This document shows positions 1 through 12,103 of a DNA stretch of 64,000 nucleotides, one piece after another. The position numbers and the translations under genes were made by a program. The notes under the pieces are model-generated. The model was not told the DNA's origin, searched no databases, and worked only from the letters and a program-made list of their open reading frames with translations. Each line of letters opens with the position of its first letter. Position 1 is the stretch's first letter. The DNA is from Gammaproteobacteria bacterium TMED112. GTDB taxonomy: Bacteria; Pseudomonadota; Gammaproteobacteria; Magnimaribacterales; TMED112. The DNA lies in contig NHFN02000017.1 in assembly GCA_002170245.2 (NCBI GenBank), forward strand, positions 124,078 to 188,077, written 5' to 3'.

Positions 1-571
1 TGGATTCTTTTACTTTTGAAGGCTCTGTTACTTTTTGAGTTTTTTCAGCTTCTAAAATGTCTTTTTTGGTTACCACTCCTTTTTTTGACGAGGTTTTGAT
101 ATTTTCAGCTGATAATGATTTTTCTTTGAGTAATTTTTTTGCTGCTGGACCCATTCTGAATCCTTTAGTATCAAGTTCTACATTTTTTTCTTCCGCTGTT
201 TCTACAGAATCATGAACTACATGCACTTCTTGTTTTGCTTCTACTTCTTTTACTTCTTCAGCTTTTTCAACTAGTTCAACTTGTTCTTCAGGAACATCAG
301 TTTCTTCAACTACTTTTGACTTAGTTTCTATTGCGCCTTCCTTATAGCTTCCTATAACTTCAGAACTTTTGATTGTTGCTCCTTCGTTAACTAAAACTTT
401 GCCCATTACACCATCTGAAGGAGCAGTTACTTCAATAACAACTTTATCTGTTTCAATCTCCGCAAGCACTTCATCTTGTTTTATTTCTTGTCCTTCTTTT
501 TTCAGCCAACTTGAAAGTGTGCCTTCAAATATTGACTCAGGGAATTGTGGTGATTTTATGTCGATAGCCAT
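1..571 (-). CDS. sucB: 2-oxoglutarate dehydrogenase E2 component (dihydrolipoyl succinyltransferase), N-terminal part, runs off window edge
   Basis: Reverse strand reads MAIDIKSPQFPESIFEGTLSSWLKKEGQEIKQDEVLAEIETDKVVIEV..., a lipoyl domain with the ETDK lipoylation motif; directly downstream of sucA. Confidence 0.93.
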   Translation of the reverse strand, partial: MAIDIKSPQFPESIFEGTLSSWLKKEGQEIKQDEVLAEIETDKVVIEVTAPSDGVMGKVLVNEGATIKSSEVIGSYKEGAIETKSKVVEETDVPEEQVELVEKAEEVKEVEAKQEVHVVHDSVETAEEKNVELDTKGFRMGPAAKKLLKEKSLSAENIKTSSKKGVVTKKDILEAEKTQKVTEPSKVKES

Positions 572-581
572 GGTAATTATT

Positions 582-3368
582 CTATAACTCTAAAGCCTTC
601 GTAACTATCTCTTTTTGTCGAATCTGGTGATATTTTTGATAACCACCGGCGGGAGCAGCTGAAGGGAACCGTGCAACTACATTTAGCTTATAACCTTTTT
701 TAGTTTCATTAAGAACTTTTTCTAATCTGTGTCTAATCATCAACCAAGCACCCATATTTTCTGGTTCCTCTTGAACCCAAAGAAAATCTTTACATTTAAT
801 TTCTTTTGTATAACTGACTAGCTCGCTTTCAGGAAACGGATAAAGTTGTTCAATTCTAACTAATTCAATATCCTTGATTTTCTTATTATTAAGTTCTACT
901 AATAAATCAAAATAAATTTTTCCAGAACAAAAAATTACTCTTTTAGCTGCACTTGAACTTTTGTTTCTAATAATATTTTTAAAAGTTCCTTTTTTCAGGT
1001 CTTCCAGTTTTGAAGTTGCCATAGGGTTTCTTAATAAACTTTTTGGAGTTAGAACAATCAACGGCTTTCTTAATGGTTTAATTGCTTGTTTCCTAAGCAA
1101 ATGAAAAATTTGTGATGGAAGCGTAGGAACGCAGACTTGAATATTATCGTATGCACATAATTGTAAAAATCTTTCTAATCTACAACTACTATGTTCTGGT
1201 CCCTGACCCTCATAACCGTGGGGCAGAAACATTGTGAGACCGGAAAGCCTATTCCACTTAGTTTCAGCACTCACAATAAATTGATCTATTACTACCTGTG
1301 CCACGTTAACAAAATCTCCAAACTGAGCTTCCCATATAACTAATCCTTCTGGCCATGTCGACGCATAACCATATTCGAAACCCACAACAGCTTCTTCAGA
1401 TAATAAAGAATCATAAATCTCGAATTTTTTATTGTCTTTATTCAAATTAGATAAGGGAACATAACCTTTACCTGTCTTTTGGTCCTTTATGACAAGATGT
1501 CTATGAGAAAAAGTTCCTCTTCTAGAGTCTTGACCTGTCATTCGGACTGGAAAATCTTCATTCAGAAGCGTTGCGTATGCAGCCATTTCCGCAAATCCCC
1601 AATTGATAGGTATTTCACCTTGAAGCATCTTTTTTCTTTCTTCATAAAGCTTTTGGACTTGTTTTTGGAGCTGAATGCCTTTTTCAATTTTTAAACCTAC
1701 TTCCATAGAATTATTCAATAAATCATTTGAAACTGCTGTTGGGTAGGCTTTGCTTAAATCAGGGTTTAGATATGGCGTCCAATCAAAATGTAACTCATGG
1801 TCTGGATCTGTTGCCATTGATTCAGCCACCATTTCTCCTTTCTCCATATTTGTTCTGTAGTCTTTTTTGAATTTTTCATATTGATCTTGTTTGACATGGC
1901 CTGCAGAGTTTAATTTTTCGTAATATAATTCCGTAACGGTATTTTTAGTTTTAATTTCGCCATACATTAATGGCTGAGTTGCAAAAGGCTCATCTGTTTC
2001 ATTGTGGCCTCTTCGTCTGTAACAAACAAAGTCAAGAATTATATCTCTATTGAATTCATCTCTATATTCAACTGCTAATTTAGCTGCCATAACGCAAGCT
2101 TCAGGATCATCACCATTTACATGAATTATTGGAGCCTCTATCATTTTTGCAACATCAGTGCAGTATTCAGTCGATCTTGCGTCCTCCTTAAGACTTGTTG
2201 TGAACCCTATCTGATTATTGACGACGATATGAACTGTTCCTCCAACACCATAGGCACGTGTTTGAGATAACTGTAAAATTTCCATTACAATTCCCTGTGC
2301 AGAAAAAGAGGCATCTCCATGCATGAGAATTGGAATTACTTTCTTATATTCTTTGTCTTGTCTTCTATCTTGTCTTGCTTTTACGGAACCTAAAATAACA
2401 GGATTAACTATTTCTAAATGAGAAGGGTTTGAACCTAGAGCAAGATGAACTTCACCACCACTGGTTAATATATTTGAAGAAAAGCCTAGATGATATTTAA
2501 CATCTCCGGTATGCTCAACATCTTCCTCAAAATCTTCATCAAACTCAGTAAAAAGTTCGCTTGGTTTTTTTCCCATTACATTTATAAGCACATTAAGCCT
2601 GCCTCTATGAGACATCCCTAAGACTAGTTCTTTAGCTCCCTTTGAACCAAAATCTTCAATAATTGTGTCAAGTAGTGGCACTAGCGATTCACCTCCCTCA
2701 AGACCAAATCTTTTAGCTCCTGGATATTTAGATGCTAAAAATTTTTCCAAGCCTTCAGAATCAACTAATCTCTTTAGTATGTGCTGTTTTTCATCGTTAT
2801 TGAAATTGTAAGGCGCTGATTTGCCCTCAATTTTTTCTAAAAACCAAGTTCTAATTTTACTGTTCATGATATGCATAAATTCATAGCCTATGCTTGATGT
2901 ATAGGTTTCTTTTATTGATTTTAGAATTTCAGAAAGTTTTAATCTCTTTGAGTTTTGATAATTCGAGATTGAAAATTCTCTTTCAAGATCAGTCGCTGAT
3001 AGACCATGAAACTCAAGCTCTAGGTCGGGGATATTAATTTCCTCTCTAAGATGAAGTGGGTCAATTTTTGCAACTTGATGGCCTCTTCTTCTATATGCAT
3101 TTATTAAATTTTGAACATCAGATGAATTTGTACTTTCAGTTACAGATAATATTTTTTTTGTTTCTGTCTTTTTGTTTTTGTATCGTGCGATTATTTGTTT
3201 ATGACTCTGATCTATTTGGCCGTTTTGAATTGAGTCAAAATATTTTTTCCATTCTGGCTTAATTTTTGATGGATCCTGAATGTACTGTTCGTAAAGATGG
3301 TCAAGATACTGTAAATTTCCCCCGTACTTGAAACTTTCTTCAAACCTCTCCTCTATCGATTTTGTCAC
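582..3368 (-). CDS. sucA: 2-oxoglutarate dehydrogenase E1 component
   Basis: 928 aa, full-length E1 (LVLGMSHRGRLNVL, HGDASFSAQGIV, RRGHNETDEP motifs). Confidence 0.97.
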   Translation of the reverse strand: MTKSIEERFEESFKYGGNLQYLDHLYEQYIQDPSKIKPEWKKYFDSIQNGQIDQSHKQIIARYKNKKTETKKILSVTESTNSSDVQNLINAYRRRGHQVAKIDPLHLREEINIPDLELEFHGLSATDLEREFSISNYQNSKRLKLSEILKSIKETYTSSIGYEFMHIMNSKIRTWFLEKIEGKSAPYNFNNDEKQHILKRLVDSEGLEKFLASKYPGAKRFGLEGGESLVPLLDTIIEDFGSKGAKELVLGMSHRGRLNVLINVMGKKPSELFTEFDEDFEEDVEHTGDVKYHLGFSSNILTSGGEVHLALGSNPSHLEIVNPVILGSVKARQDRRQDKEYKKVIPILMHGDASFSAQGIVMEILQLSQTRAYGVGGTVHIVVNNQIGFTTSLKEDARSTEYCTDVAKMIEAPIIHVNGDDPEACVMAAKLAVEYRDEFNRDIILDFVCYRRRGHNETDEPFATQPLMYGEIKTKNTVTELYYEKLNSAGHVKQDQYEKFKKDYRTNMEKGEMVAESMATDPDHELHFDWTPYLNPDLSKAYPTAVSNDLLNNSMEVGLKIEKGIQLQKQVQKLYEERKKMLQGEIPINWGFAEMAAYATLLNEDFPVRMTGQDSRRGTFSHRHLVIKDQKTGKGYVPLSNLNKDNKKFEIYDSLLSEEAVVGFEYGYASTWPEGLVIWEAQFGDFVNVAQVVIDQFIVSAETKWNRLSGLTMFLPHGYEGQGPEHSSCRLERFLQLCAYDNIQVCVPTLPSQIFHLLRKQAIKPLRKPLIVLTPKSLLRNPMATSKLEDLKKGTFKNIIRNKSSSAAKRVIFCSGKIYFDLLVELNNKKIKDIELVRIEQLYPFPESELVSYTKEIKCKDFLWVQEEPENMGAWLMIRHRLEKVLNETKKGYKLNVVARFPSAAPAGGYQKYHQIRQKEIVTKALEL

Positions 3369-4084
3369 TATCCTACTGTTCTCAACTCCTTTTTAATTTC
3401 ATTTATCGCCTTAGAGGGGTTTAATCCTTTTGGACAAACTGAAGTACAATTCATTATCCCATGACATCGATAAACACTGAAAGCATCATTAAGTTTTTTA
3501 AGCCTTGCTCTTTTCTGATTGTCTCTAGTATCTGCAATAAACCTATAAGCTTGCAATAATGCCGCAGGGCCAACGAATTTTTCTGGATTCCACCAGAATG
3601 AAGGGCAGCTTGTTGAACAACACGCACATAAAACGCATTCATAGAGACCATCTAATTTATCCCTATCCTCAGGTGTTTGTAATCTTTCATGTCCAGTAGT
3701 TACTTCATCTTCATTGTCTAAGAATGGTTTTATTTTTTCATATTGTTTATAAAATGGTTTCATATCAACTATTAAATCTTTTACGACAGGAAGGCCTGGT
3801 AGTGGCCTTATTTCAAGTTTTCCTCTTGTTATAACATCTGCTACTGGTGTAATACATGCCAAACCATTTTGACCATTCATATTTACTCCATCTGATCCGC
3901 AAACACCTTGAGCACAAGATCTTCTAAATGTTACCGTAGAGTCTTTTTCTTGAGCTTGCCTGATTGCATCAATTACCATCATATTTCCAGTTTCAGGATA
4001 AAATATTTCATAGTCAGACATGTAAGGTCTCTCGTCTTTTTCAGGATCAAAACGATAGAGACTTAATAAAAATTTATCTGGCAT
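3368..4084 (-). CDS. sdhB: succinate dehydrogenase iron-sulfur subunit
   Basis: 238 aa with CAQGVCGSDG and CVLCACCSTSCPSFWW Fe-S motifs. Confidence 0.97.
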   Translation of the reverse strand: MPDKFLLSLYRFDPEKDERPYMSDYEIFYPETGNMMVIDAIRQAQEKDSTVTFRRSCAQGVCGSDGVNMNGQNGLACITPVADVITRGKLEIRPLPGLPVVKDLIVDMKPFYKQYEKIKPFLDNEDEVTTGHERLQTPEDRDKLDGLYECVLCACCSTSCPSFWWNPEKFVGPAALLQAYRFIADTRDNQKRARLKKLNDAFSVYRCHGIMNCTSVCPKGLNPSKAINEIKKELRTVG

Positions 4085-5868
4085 TAATATACCCTTGCCT
4101 TTGGCTTAAATGCTTCAACAGTTTTTGGAGATAAATTTACTTCTCTTTTAGTGACAATATTTTTATCCTTAAAGAATAATGAATGACATAACCAGTCTTG
4201 ATCATTTCTTTCTGGATAATCCTCTCTCGCATGAGCACCTCTACTCTCTTTTCTTTCCATTGCAGAGTAAGCAGTTGCATTAGCAATTTCTAATAAATTT
4301 AAATATTCTAAAACTTCAACTCTTTCAGAATTAAATTGATTTGATTTATCCATTAAATGAATATTTTTTGTTCTTTCAGTAATTTCCTCAAGTTTTGAAA
4401 TGCCCTCTTTCATAAGTTTTTCATTTCTATAAACACCGAAGTAATTTTGCATTACATTTTGCATCTCTGATCTAAGACTAAATACAGACTCACCTTGTTT
4501 TGTATTTTGAATTTTACTAAATGTATCTAATGATTCTTCAATATTTGATTTTGAGACATTTAGCGAGCTTGACTCTTTTGCACATTCATTAATATGTCTG
4601 CCTGCAGCTCTTCCAAAAACTACCAAATCTAGTAGAGAGTTGCCACCAAGTCTATTTGCACCATGCACTGAAACATTTGCAGCTTCACCAATTGAATACA
4701 AACCATCTATAACTGAATCATTCCCATTTTCTCTAGTAATTACTTGGCCATGCACATTAGTAGGTATGCCTCCCATCATGTAATGGCAGGTTGGAACAAC
4801 AGGGATAGGTGCTTTAATTGGGTCCACATTTGCAAATGTCATAGATATTTCTCTAATTTCTGGAAGTTTTTTCATAATTGCATCTGCACCTAAATGATCT
4901 ATTTTAAGTAATACGTGATCTTTATTCTCACCACAACCTCTTCCAGCTAAAATTTCCTGAACAATACATCTAGATACAACATCTCTAGAAGCTAAATCTT
5001 TTGCTTTTGGAGCATAGTTAGGCATAAATCTTTCGCCCTCTGAATTAATAAGGTATCCTCCTTCACCCCTACAGCCTTCTGTCATAAGAGATCCATTACC
5101 ATATAATCCAGTTGGGTGAAATTGCCACATTTCCATATCTTGTAAAGGATGTCCTTGTCTAAGAACCATACCCAAACCATCTCCTGTGCAAATTAAAGAA
5201 GTTGTATTCTGTTCATATACTTGTCCAGCTCCTCCAGTTGCAAGGACAACTGCGTTACATTTTATTATTGAAACTTCTCCAGTTTCCATATCAAAACAAC
5301 TTAAACCTTTAATGGCCCCTGCGTCATTCTTTATCAGATCAATTGCAAACCACTCATTTAAAAATTTAGTACCTGCTTTTAAATTTGCTTGGTAGAGAGT
5401 ATGCAGAAGAGCATGGCCAGTTCTATCGGCTGCAGCGCATGTTCTTGCTGCTTGACCTCCTTCACCAAATTCTTTTGACTGACCTCCGAATGGTCTTTGA
5501 TATATTCGACCATTTTCAAAACGTGAAAAAGGTAATCCCATATGTTCTAATTCAAAAATTGCATCTGGACCCTCAGAGCACATATATTCAATTGCATTCT
5601 GATCACCAATGTAGTCAGAACCTTTCACAGTATCAAACATATGCCATCTCCAATCATCGTTAGGATCAGCACTTGCTATTGCACAGGTGATGCCTCCTTG
5701 CGCTGCAACAGTATGAGATCTAGTTGGAAATACTTTGGAAACTACAGCTACATCTAAACCCGATTTTGAAATTTCTAAAGAAGCTCTAAGACCAGAGCCT
5801 CCACCACCAATGATTGCGACATCAAAGTTTTTTTCTGATATGTTTATTCCACTAATTTCCATTATCAA
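4084..5868 (-). CDS. sdhA: succinate dehydrogenase flavoprotein subunit
   Basis: 594 aa with [12 protein letters not shown] and [10 protein letters not shown] flavoprotein motifs. Confidence 0.97.
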   Translation of the reverse strand: MIMEISGINISEKNFDVAIIGGGGSGLRASLEISKSGLDVAVVSKVFPTRSHTVAAQGGITCAIASADPNDDWRWHMFDTVKGSDYIGDQNAIEYMCSEGPDAIFELEHMGLPFSRFENGRIYQRPFGGQSKEFGEGGQAARTCAAADRTGHALLHTLYQANLKAGTKFLNEWFAIDLIKNDAGAIKGLSCFDMETGEVSIIKCNAVVLATGGAGQVYEQNTTSLICTGDGLGMVLRQGHPLQDMEMWQFHPTGLYGNGSLMTEGCRGEGGYLINSEGERFMPNYAPKAKDLASRDVVSRCIVQEILAGRGCGENKDHVLLKIDHLGADAIMKKLPEIREISMTFANVDPIKAPIPVVPTCHYMMGGIPTNVHGQVITRENGNDSVIDGLYSIGEAANVSVHGANRLGGNSLLDLVVFGRAAGRHINECAKESSSLNVSKSNIEESLDTFSKIQNTKQGESVFSLRSEMQNVMQNYFGVYRNEKLMKEGISKLEEITERTKNIHLMDKSNQFNSERVEVLEYLNLLEIANATAYSAMERKESRGAHAREDYPERNDQDWLCHSLFFKDKNIVTKREVNLSPKTVEAFKPKARVY

Positions 5869-5901
5869 TTTTACTTATACATAATTATAAACATCATCTA
5901 T

Positions 5902-6267
5902 TTAAACTTCCATTAAATAACTCAAAACAGTAACGTAACTCAATATAATTATCACTAAACCTATAAAGGCTCTATATGTATATCTTAAAAATTTTGCAAG
6001 CTGGCTTATTCCAGGCAGAAACATTCCAATGGTTCGTTCTGTAAAATAATCATCCTCAACTGCTTTTAAACCTTGTAGTGCATGCCCGATAATTGCTATT
6101 AGAAATAAACTAGTAAATATTTTCATTTCTATAGAAGTTATATCTGAAATCCAAACTTGAGCATCAAGATCATATGATTTTGCAAAATAGCTAATTAGTA
6201 TAAAAAGTATATAGCTAAGTATTATGATCGAGCTAAAACGTTGGGCTAACCAAAGAGAAGTACCCAT
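5902..6267 (-). CDS. sdhD: succinate dehydrogenase membrane anchor subunit
   Basis: 121 aa, three TM segments, GHALQGLKAVEDDY near the heme-ligand region; sdhC-D-A-B order. Confidence 0.85.
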   Translation of the reverse strand: MGTSLWLAQRFSSIIILSYILFILISYFAKSYDLDAQVWISDITSIEMKIFTSLFLIAIIGHALQGLKAVEDDYFTERTIGMFLPGISQLAKFLRYTYRAFIGLVIIILSYVTVLSYLMEV

Positions 6268-6642
6268 TTACCAAACCTCCAAAATTAAAAAAAATGAAAC
6301 CAACAAAGTTAAAATGAATGCAACTCGCGCTGAAGATTTTGCTTCAGAAAACTCATGACCATAGTTAGAAAAATCAGCTATAAGGTGTCTTAAGCCTGAG
6401 AAAATGTGATAGGTGATTGAAAGAATAGATAATGAAATAAGTAGCTTCACCTCTAAGTTAAACTTTTCACTATTCCAATTTAGATCATTATTTAACAAGT
6501 AATCTGTTAGAAATAAGAGTACAAAAGTTGGTATGGCGATAAAAAAATTAATTATGCCTGATACTCTATGTGTTATTGAAGAAATAGCAGTAATAGGTAA
6601 CTTAATTAAAAGAAGATTTATAAAAGTTGGGCGCCTAGTCAT
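6268..6642 (-). CDS. sdhC: succinate dehydrogenase cytochrome b556 subunit
   Basis: 124 aa, SITHRVSGI and HIFSGLRHL motifs typical of SdhC. Confidence 0.92.
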   Translation of the reverse strand: MTRRPTFINLLLIKLPITAISSITHRVSGIINFFIAIPTFVLLFLTDYLLNNDLNWNSEKFNLEVKLLISLSILSITYHIFSGLRHLIADFSNYGHEFSEAKSSARVAFILTLLVSFFLILEVW

Positions 6643-6688
6643 TTTCAGCAGTATTATAGAATATCTTAATGCAATTAAGCGGACAAAA

Positions 6689-7999
6689 TTAAGATTTATA
6701 GGGATTTTTGGAGGTAATGAATTTTAGTTTAAGAGTTATCCCCAATAAGCCTAATTTATTTTGATAGAAATTATTTAGAAATCTCTTATAACTTCCTTCA
6801 AGTTTCTCAAGCGAGTTTCCATGAAGCGTAATAACATGTGGATTCTTTCCTCCTTGATGCACAAATCTTAATTTTGGTTTGAATTTACCTTTAAATGGAA
6901 TAGATTTAGTATCAAGTGCTTTTCTCAAGATGTTATTTAATTTATTTGTGGATATTTTTTTATCTACGTTCTCCAGAACTCTATAAACATAATCAAATAG
7001 GTGTCTAATGCCCTCTCTTTTTTTTGCAGAAATAAAACAAATAGGCAGTCCACTGAACATAGAATCATCATTAAGAGTTTTTTGAATCTTATCCAAAGAA
7101 GTTTTATCAAGCAGATCTGTTTTATTAACTGCAATTATTATTGCTCTGCCATTATCTCTAGCTTTTTCTAGCAATTTTTTATCCTGATCAAGTAAGAAAC
7201 TTGATGCATCAAGCATTATGATTGATAAATCCGCGATTTTATTAGACTCCAATGACTTGATGACAGAGAATTTTTCTTCTTTAGATATAGTTTTACTTTT
7301 TTTTCTAATTCCGGCTGTGTCTATAAACATATAATCTTTATTTTTATAAGTAATCTTGGTATCAACAGAATCAATAGTTGTTCCTGGAACATCTGAAACA
7401 ATCATTTTCTTTTCATTTGAAATTGAGTTAATAGTTGAGGACTTACCCACATTTGGCTTACCTAAAATACAAATTTTTGGAATGTTATTTTCAAAAAAAG
7501 TTTCTTCTTCTTTCACTTTAGAGAATATTAATTTTTTTAATTTATCAATTCCTAAATTATGTTCAGCACTTACCTCAATTTTTTCTCTAAATCCTAGTTC
7601 TTCAAAAATTGAGGTGCCTTCTAGAGTCTTAACATCAATTTTGTTTATGACCATTATTACCTCTTTATTACTTTTTCTTATAAATGAGGCAATTTCTTTA
7701 TCAAAAGGTGAAATCCCAAATTTTTTATCAACTACAAATAAAATTAGTTCAGCAATCTCTATTGCTTCATATGCTTTAGATAGAATCATTTCCTCAAATG
7801 CATCATCTTTTGAAGTAAAAAAACCACCTGTATCTATTAAATTTATTGATTTATTTTCCTCCTGAATGGAAGCAGATTTTATGTCCCTCGTTAAGCCTTC
7901 TTGTTCAGACACTATTGCTGATTTAGATTTTGCCAATTTATTAAATAAAGATGATTTGCCGACATTAGTTCTACCGACAAGTGCAACAGTTATACTCAT
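6689..7999 (-). CDS. der: ribosome biogenesis GTPase Der (EngA)
   Basis: 436 aa with two tandem G domains (GRTNVGKSSLFN, GKPNVGKSSTIN). Confidence 0.97.
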   Translation of the reverse strand: MSITVALVGRTNVGKSSLFNKLAKSKSAIVSEQEGLTRDIKSASIQEENKSINLIDTGGFFTSKDDAFEEMILSKAYEAIEIAELILFVVDKKFGISPFDKEIASFIRKSNKEVIMVINKIDVKTLEGTSIFEELGFREKIEVSAEHNLGIDKLKKLIFSKVKEEETFFENNIPKICILGKPNVGKSSTINSISNEKKMIVSDVPGTTIDSVDTKITYKNKDYMFIDTAGIRKKSKTISKEEKFSVIKSLESNKIADLSIIMLDASSFLLDQDKKLLEKARDNGRAIIIAVNKTDLLDKTSLDKIQKTLNDDSMFSGLPICFISAKKREGIRHLFDYVYRVLENVDKKISTNKLNNILRKALDTKSIPFKGKFKPKLRFVHQGGKNPHVITLHGNSLEKLEGSYKRFLNNFYQNKLGLLGITLKLKFITSKNPYKS

Positions 8000-9178
8000 T
8001 TATTTTAGGTTAAATCCAACAAGGGATCCGTCAATGTCTTGTGCAAATAATTTATCTGAAAAAATGGCTATTTGAGATATAGATTTTAAACTAGTTTTGG
8101 TTAATCCTGTAATCATTCCTGTATCAGAATCAAGTTGATGGATATAACCTTCAAAATCACCAAAATAAATCTTGTCGTCATTCAAAATTAAGTTTGTTAA
8201 ACCTCTATTTTTAAATTTTTGACTTCTCCAAGCTTCTGTTCCATTTGATGCATTAAAACCAACAATTTCTTCATCAGTGTTAATTGAAAGTATTTTCCCT
8301 TTGTTAAATATTATTGATTTTGAAGTTGAATGATCAACAGAAAACACTTTATCACCACTTCTGATATTAAATCTTGTTAAAGATCCATTGTAATTTGCTA
8401 CAAATACATCTTCATTAACACTAATGGCATCAGAGTCACCATCCATTAGCTTTTCAAGTTCTGTAGAACCTTTAAGTCTTGAAATTGGCTTCTCCCATAA
8501 TTGAATACCATCAACCGCTCTTACCGCTGCCAATCTTCCATTTGAAAAACTTGTAAAAATTAAACCTTCGTAAGTTATTGGAGAGGCTGTACCTCTTATT
8601 GAAAGAAGTGGAGCCTGAGCTTGTTTTTGCCATTTAGTTTCTCCGGTTTGTAAATCTATGCCATATAAAATGTCAGAAGAAGTCTGTAAGAACGCTAGAG
8701 TTGGAGTTATTAAAATTTTTGAAAGCACCACATCTTCAAGATCTTTTGTCCATTTAAGGTCTCCTGTATTAGCGTCGTGAGCGTAAACAATTCCATCTGC
8801 ATCGACATAAAAAAAGGAATTATAGCCAACTGAAACTCCAGAGATAATTCTGTCAGTTTCTAGCCCAAAGACATCAATCAACGAACCTGTATCAATATCA
8901 ATTAATTCAAGTTGCTTTTCATTTAAGTTATAAATAGTGCCAGCATTTGCATCAAAAAATATGTTGGCTTTAATATTTTCTTTAAAAAAATTTAGGTCTA
9001 GTAATGGCTTCTCTAATTTTTTTTCCCAGCTAATATCCAGAAAGCTTTCATAGTTTTCATCAAGCTTAACAGGCGCATTTGGATCTTCTTGAACAAAACC
9101 AAGAGTTTCTTGAATTGAGCTCAATGTTTGACAAGAAGAAAGTAAAAAAATGGTAGATATTAAATAAAAGTTTTTCAT
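8000..9178 (-). CDS. bamB: outer membrane assembly lipoprotein BamB
   Basis: 392 aa, lipobox LLSSC, PQQ/beta-propeller repeats (TGDLKWTKDL, TGETKWQKQ), located between yfgM and der. Confidence 0.93.
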   Translation of the reverse strand: MKNFYLISTIFLLSSCQTLSSIQETLGFVQEDPNAPVKLDENYESFLDISWEKKLEKPLLDLNFFKENIKANIFFDANAGTIYNLNEKQLELIDIDTGSLIDVFGLETDRIISGVSVGYNSFFYVDADGIVYAHDANTGDLKWTKDLEDVVLSKILITPTLAFLQTSSDILYGIDLQTGETKWQKQAQAPLLSIRGTASPITYEGLIFTSFSNGRLAAVRAVDGIQLWEKPISRLKGSTELEKLMDGDSDAISVNEDVFVANYNGSLTRFNIRSGDKVFSVDHSTSKSIIFNKGKILSINTDEEIVGFNASNGTEAWRSQKFKNRGLTNLILNDDKIYFGDFEGYIHQLDSDTGMITGLTKTSLKSISQIAIFSDKLFAQDIDGSLVGFNLK

Positions 9179-9179
9179 C

Positions 9180-9773
9180 TTAATTAAGCGGTTTCTTGAG
9201 TTTTAATAAATTTTTTTGAGATTCGTCAATGTTCAAAGATATTGCTTGATCATAGTGATAATTAGCTGTTTCATTTTCCTGAAAATATTTGTAAAAATCT
9301 CCTGCGACATCATGATACCTAGCTGTACTGAATTGATTTTCTTTAATCAAGCTATCACCTTTATTAAAATTATCGAGTTCCATAGTAAGCCTAACTAAAT
9401 TTTCATAGTATTGTTCCAGTAAGATTTCTTTAGTTTCCTTTGAAATTGAACTATCCTTTATTTCATTAAAAACGTCTTCAAATAGTTTGATAGCTTCAGA
9501 AAAATTTTGTTCATCCAGTGCTTTTTTAGCAAATACTGATTTTGTAATAATTTCAAATCCAACTGAGTCAAATTCAAGATCTACATCTTCTAAGTCAATT
9601 AAGGTTTCACCAGAAAGTGAGTTGTTTATTTCCTGAAACTTTATGAATTCTTCTTCATTAGCTTTTTCTTGCAAGTAAGAAATTACAGAATTAATCGAAA
9701 GCCCAAGAAAAATTGCAACAACAGAACCAATAAAATATTTATTCTTTAAAAAATCTAAAATTCTATCGACCAT
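9180..9773 (-). CDS. yfgM: YfgM-like TPR-type membrane protein
   Basis: 197 aa, single N-terminal TM, helical TPR-like remainder, position hisS-yfgM-bamB. Confidence 0.75.
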   Translation of the reverse strand: MVDRILDFLKNKYFIGSVVAIFLGLSINSVISYLQEKANEEEFIKFQEINNSLSGETLIDLEDVDLEFDSVGFEIITKSVFAKKALDEQNFSEAIKLFEDVFNEIKDSSISKETKEILLEQYYENLVRLTMELDNFNKGDSLIKENQFSTARYHDVAGDFYKYFQENETANYHYDQAISLNIDESQKNLLKLKKPLN

Positions 9774-11004
9774 TTAAAAACTCCACCAATTCTTCTTCGC
9801 CTAAAGTATTTTCAGTGCCATCGTTTAAATTTTTTAATTTAAAAGATTTGGTATTTTGCTCCTCTTGGCCGACTATCATAACAAATTTAAAGCCTTGAGA
9901 ATCAGCTTTTTTAAGTTGTTTTGCAACATTTGCATTTCCAAGGTAATTCTCAACAACTAATCCCTCAATATTTTCTCGTAATTTGTTTCCAATATATTGG
10001 GCATAATTTATCGAATCATCATCTACACTACCAATGAAAATATCTTTTTTCCTTTCAGCTACGTTTATTATTTCTGCTAGCCTATCTATACCTAGAGCAA
10101 AACCAATAGCAGGTAGATCTCTGCCCCCTAAATCCTTAATAAGATTATCGTACCTTCCACCACCTATCACAGCATTTTGAGCGCCAAGACCATCTGCTAT
10201 AAATTCAAAGACTGTTCCTGTATAGTAATCTAAACCTCTAACTAATTTTTTATTTACGTTAAATTCTATTTTTAGGTCATTCAGAGATTTGATTGTTCGC
10301 TTGAATGATTCTTTTTCTTCATTATTTAAAAATTCTGAAATGTCACTTGCGTTTTTACAAATTTCCTGAATATTACTGTCTTTAGAATCAATTAATCTTA
10401 TTGGATTTCTTTGCAACCTTGAGTATACCTTTTCACCTAATTCATCCTTAAAATTTTGAAGGTATTCTCTCAAGTATGAACGGTAAGAATTAAGTGAATC
10501 TTCTTTGCCAAGATAGTTTATTTCTAATGTATATTTAATGTTGAGTTTTTCTAGGATTGTTTTTGCTAATAAAATAATTTCTACATCGCTTTTCGTAGAT
10601 TCTTCCCCAATTAACTCTGCGCCTGCTTGAAAGAATTGTCTTTTTCTCCCCTTTTGAGGCCTCTCATATCTAAACATTGGGCCCAAATAGAAGAATTTTT
10701 TAATTTCATCATTCATAAGGCCATTTGTGATCAATGCTCTAACAAGTCCAGCAGTTCCCTCTGGTCGCAAACATAATAACTCACCATTTCTATCTTCAAA
10801 TTCGTATACTTCTTTTTGGATAATATCTGAACTTTCTCCAACTGATCTTTGGAATAATGATTTGTTTTCAATTACAGGTGTTCTAAATTCTTGGAAATTG
10901 AAACTTTTAAAAGTTTCAAGGCAAGTTTTTTCAACAATAGAAATTCTCTCTACTTCTTCATCATAGAGATCAGGCATTCCTCTTATTGTTTTTAAATCCT
11001 TCAT
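9763..11004 (-). CDS. hisS: histidyl-tRNA synthetase
   Basis: 413 aa; [36 protein letters not shown] motifs. Confidence 0.97.
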   Translation of the reverse strand: MKDLKTIRGMPDLYDEEVERISIVEKTCLETFKSFNFQEFRTPVIENKSLFQRSVGESSDIIQKEVYEFEDRNGELLCLRPEGTAGLVRALITNGLMNDEIKKFFYLGPMFRYERPQKGRKRQFFQAGAELIGEESTKSDVEIILLAKTILEKLNIKYTLEINYLGKEDSLNSYRSYLREYLQNFKDELGEKVYSRLQRNPIRLIDSKDSNIQEICKNASDISEFLNNEEKESFKRTIKSLNDLKIEFNVNKKLVRGLDYYTGTVFEFIADGLGAQNAVIGGGRYDNLIKDLGGRDLPAIGFALGIDRLAEIINVAERKKDIFIGSVDDDSINYAQYIGNKLRENIEGLVVENYLGNANVAKQLKKADSQGFKFVMIVGQEEQNTKSFKLKNLNDGTENTLGEEELVEFLNGR

Positions 11005-12098
11005 TGTTTTAAAATTGTATTTCTTTTTTGTTCTGCAATTTTTGTCACTTCTTTAATTAGAACATTTTCAAGGTCATTAGTTTCAACTTTATAAGCTGGC
11101 TTTCCGTTTAAGTATATTAAATGCTTAGGAGATGCTCCCGTTACACCAACGTCAGCTACCTTTGATTCCCCTGGCCCGTTAACGTAACAACCTATCACCG
11201 CCAATGTAACCTCCTCCTTCAAATGAGAAAGATCATTTTCAAGCTTATTAACAGTATTAATAACTTGGAAGTTCTGCCTTGAGCAGCTTGGACAGGCGAC
11301 AATTTTTACACCCCTAGATCTAATTTTCAAGGACTTTAACATTTCCCATGCTACATTTACTTCGTCGACTGGATCTGATGCAAGAGAAACCCTTATCGTG
11401 TCTCCAATACCTTGCATTAATAACGACCCTAAACCTATAGAAGACTTCACTGTACCTGTTTTTAAAGAGCCTGATTCTGTAATGCCCAAATGCAATGGTT
11501 GTTCTATCAATTCTGAGATTTTTACGTAACTCTCAACAGCCATGAAAATATCAGAAGATTTAATACTCAATTTAAAGTTGTCATAATTATTATCCAATAA
11601 TATATTCACATGCCTCATAGCTGACTCCACGAGTGCATCTGCATTAGGCTCGCCATATTTTTTTTGTAAATCTTTCTCTAAAGATCCAGCGTTTACACCA
11701 ATTCTTATTGGAACATCAAGGTCGCTAGCAGCTTTGATTACTTCTTTAATTTTCTTTTCATTGCCAATATTTCCAGGATTTATCCTTACACAATCAACAC
11801 CATATTTAAGAACTTGCAACGCTATTTTGTAATCAAAGTGTATATCTGAAACTAAAGGAATTTTTGATTGTTGTTTGATAAGTTTAAATGCTTCTGCAGC
11901 ATCCATACTTGGAACAGAAACCCTTACAATATCTGCTCCTGCTTCTTCTAATTGATTAATTTGATTGACAGTTGCAGAGACATCTAATGTCTCAGTATTT
12001 GTCATTGATTGAACAGATATAGGTGAACCTCCACCAACCGGGACATCACCTACCCAAATTTTTTTCGTAGCTTTTCTTTGAACCGGCTGTTTATCCAA
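11001..12098 (-). CDS. ispG: 4-hydroxy-3-methylbut-2-enyl-diphosphate synthase (GcpE)
   Basis: 365 aa; [32 protein letters not shown] motifs. Confidence 0.97.
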   Translation of the reverse strand: MDKQPVQRKATKKIWVGDVPVGGGSPISVQSMTNTETLDVSATVNQINQLEEAGADIVRVSVPSMDAAEAFKLIKQQSKIPLVSDIHFDYKIALQVLKYGVDCVRINPGNIGNEKKIKEVIKAASDLDVPIRIGVNAGSLEKDLQKKYGEPNADALVESAMRHVNILLDNNYDNFKLSIKSSDIFMAVESYVKISELIEQPLHLGITESGSLKTGTVKSSIGLGSLLMQGIGDTIRVSLASDPVDEVNVAWEMLKSLKIRSRGVKIVACPSCSRQNFQVINTVNKLENDLSHLKEEVTLAVIGCYVNGPGESKVADVGVTGASPKHLIYLNGKPAYKVETNDLENVLIKEVTKIAEQKRNTILKQ

Positions 12099-12103
12099 TT
12101 TGT

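Noticed and set aside
7356-7865. 169-aa plus-strand ORF opposite der
   Set aside because: Fully antisense to the well-conserved Der GTPase; no recognisable protein features.
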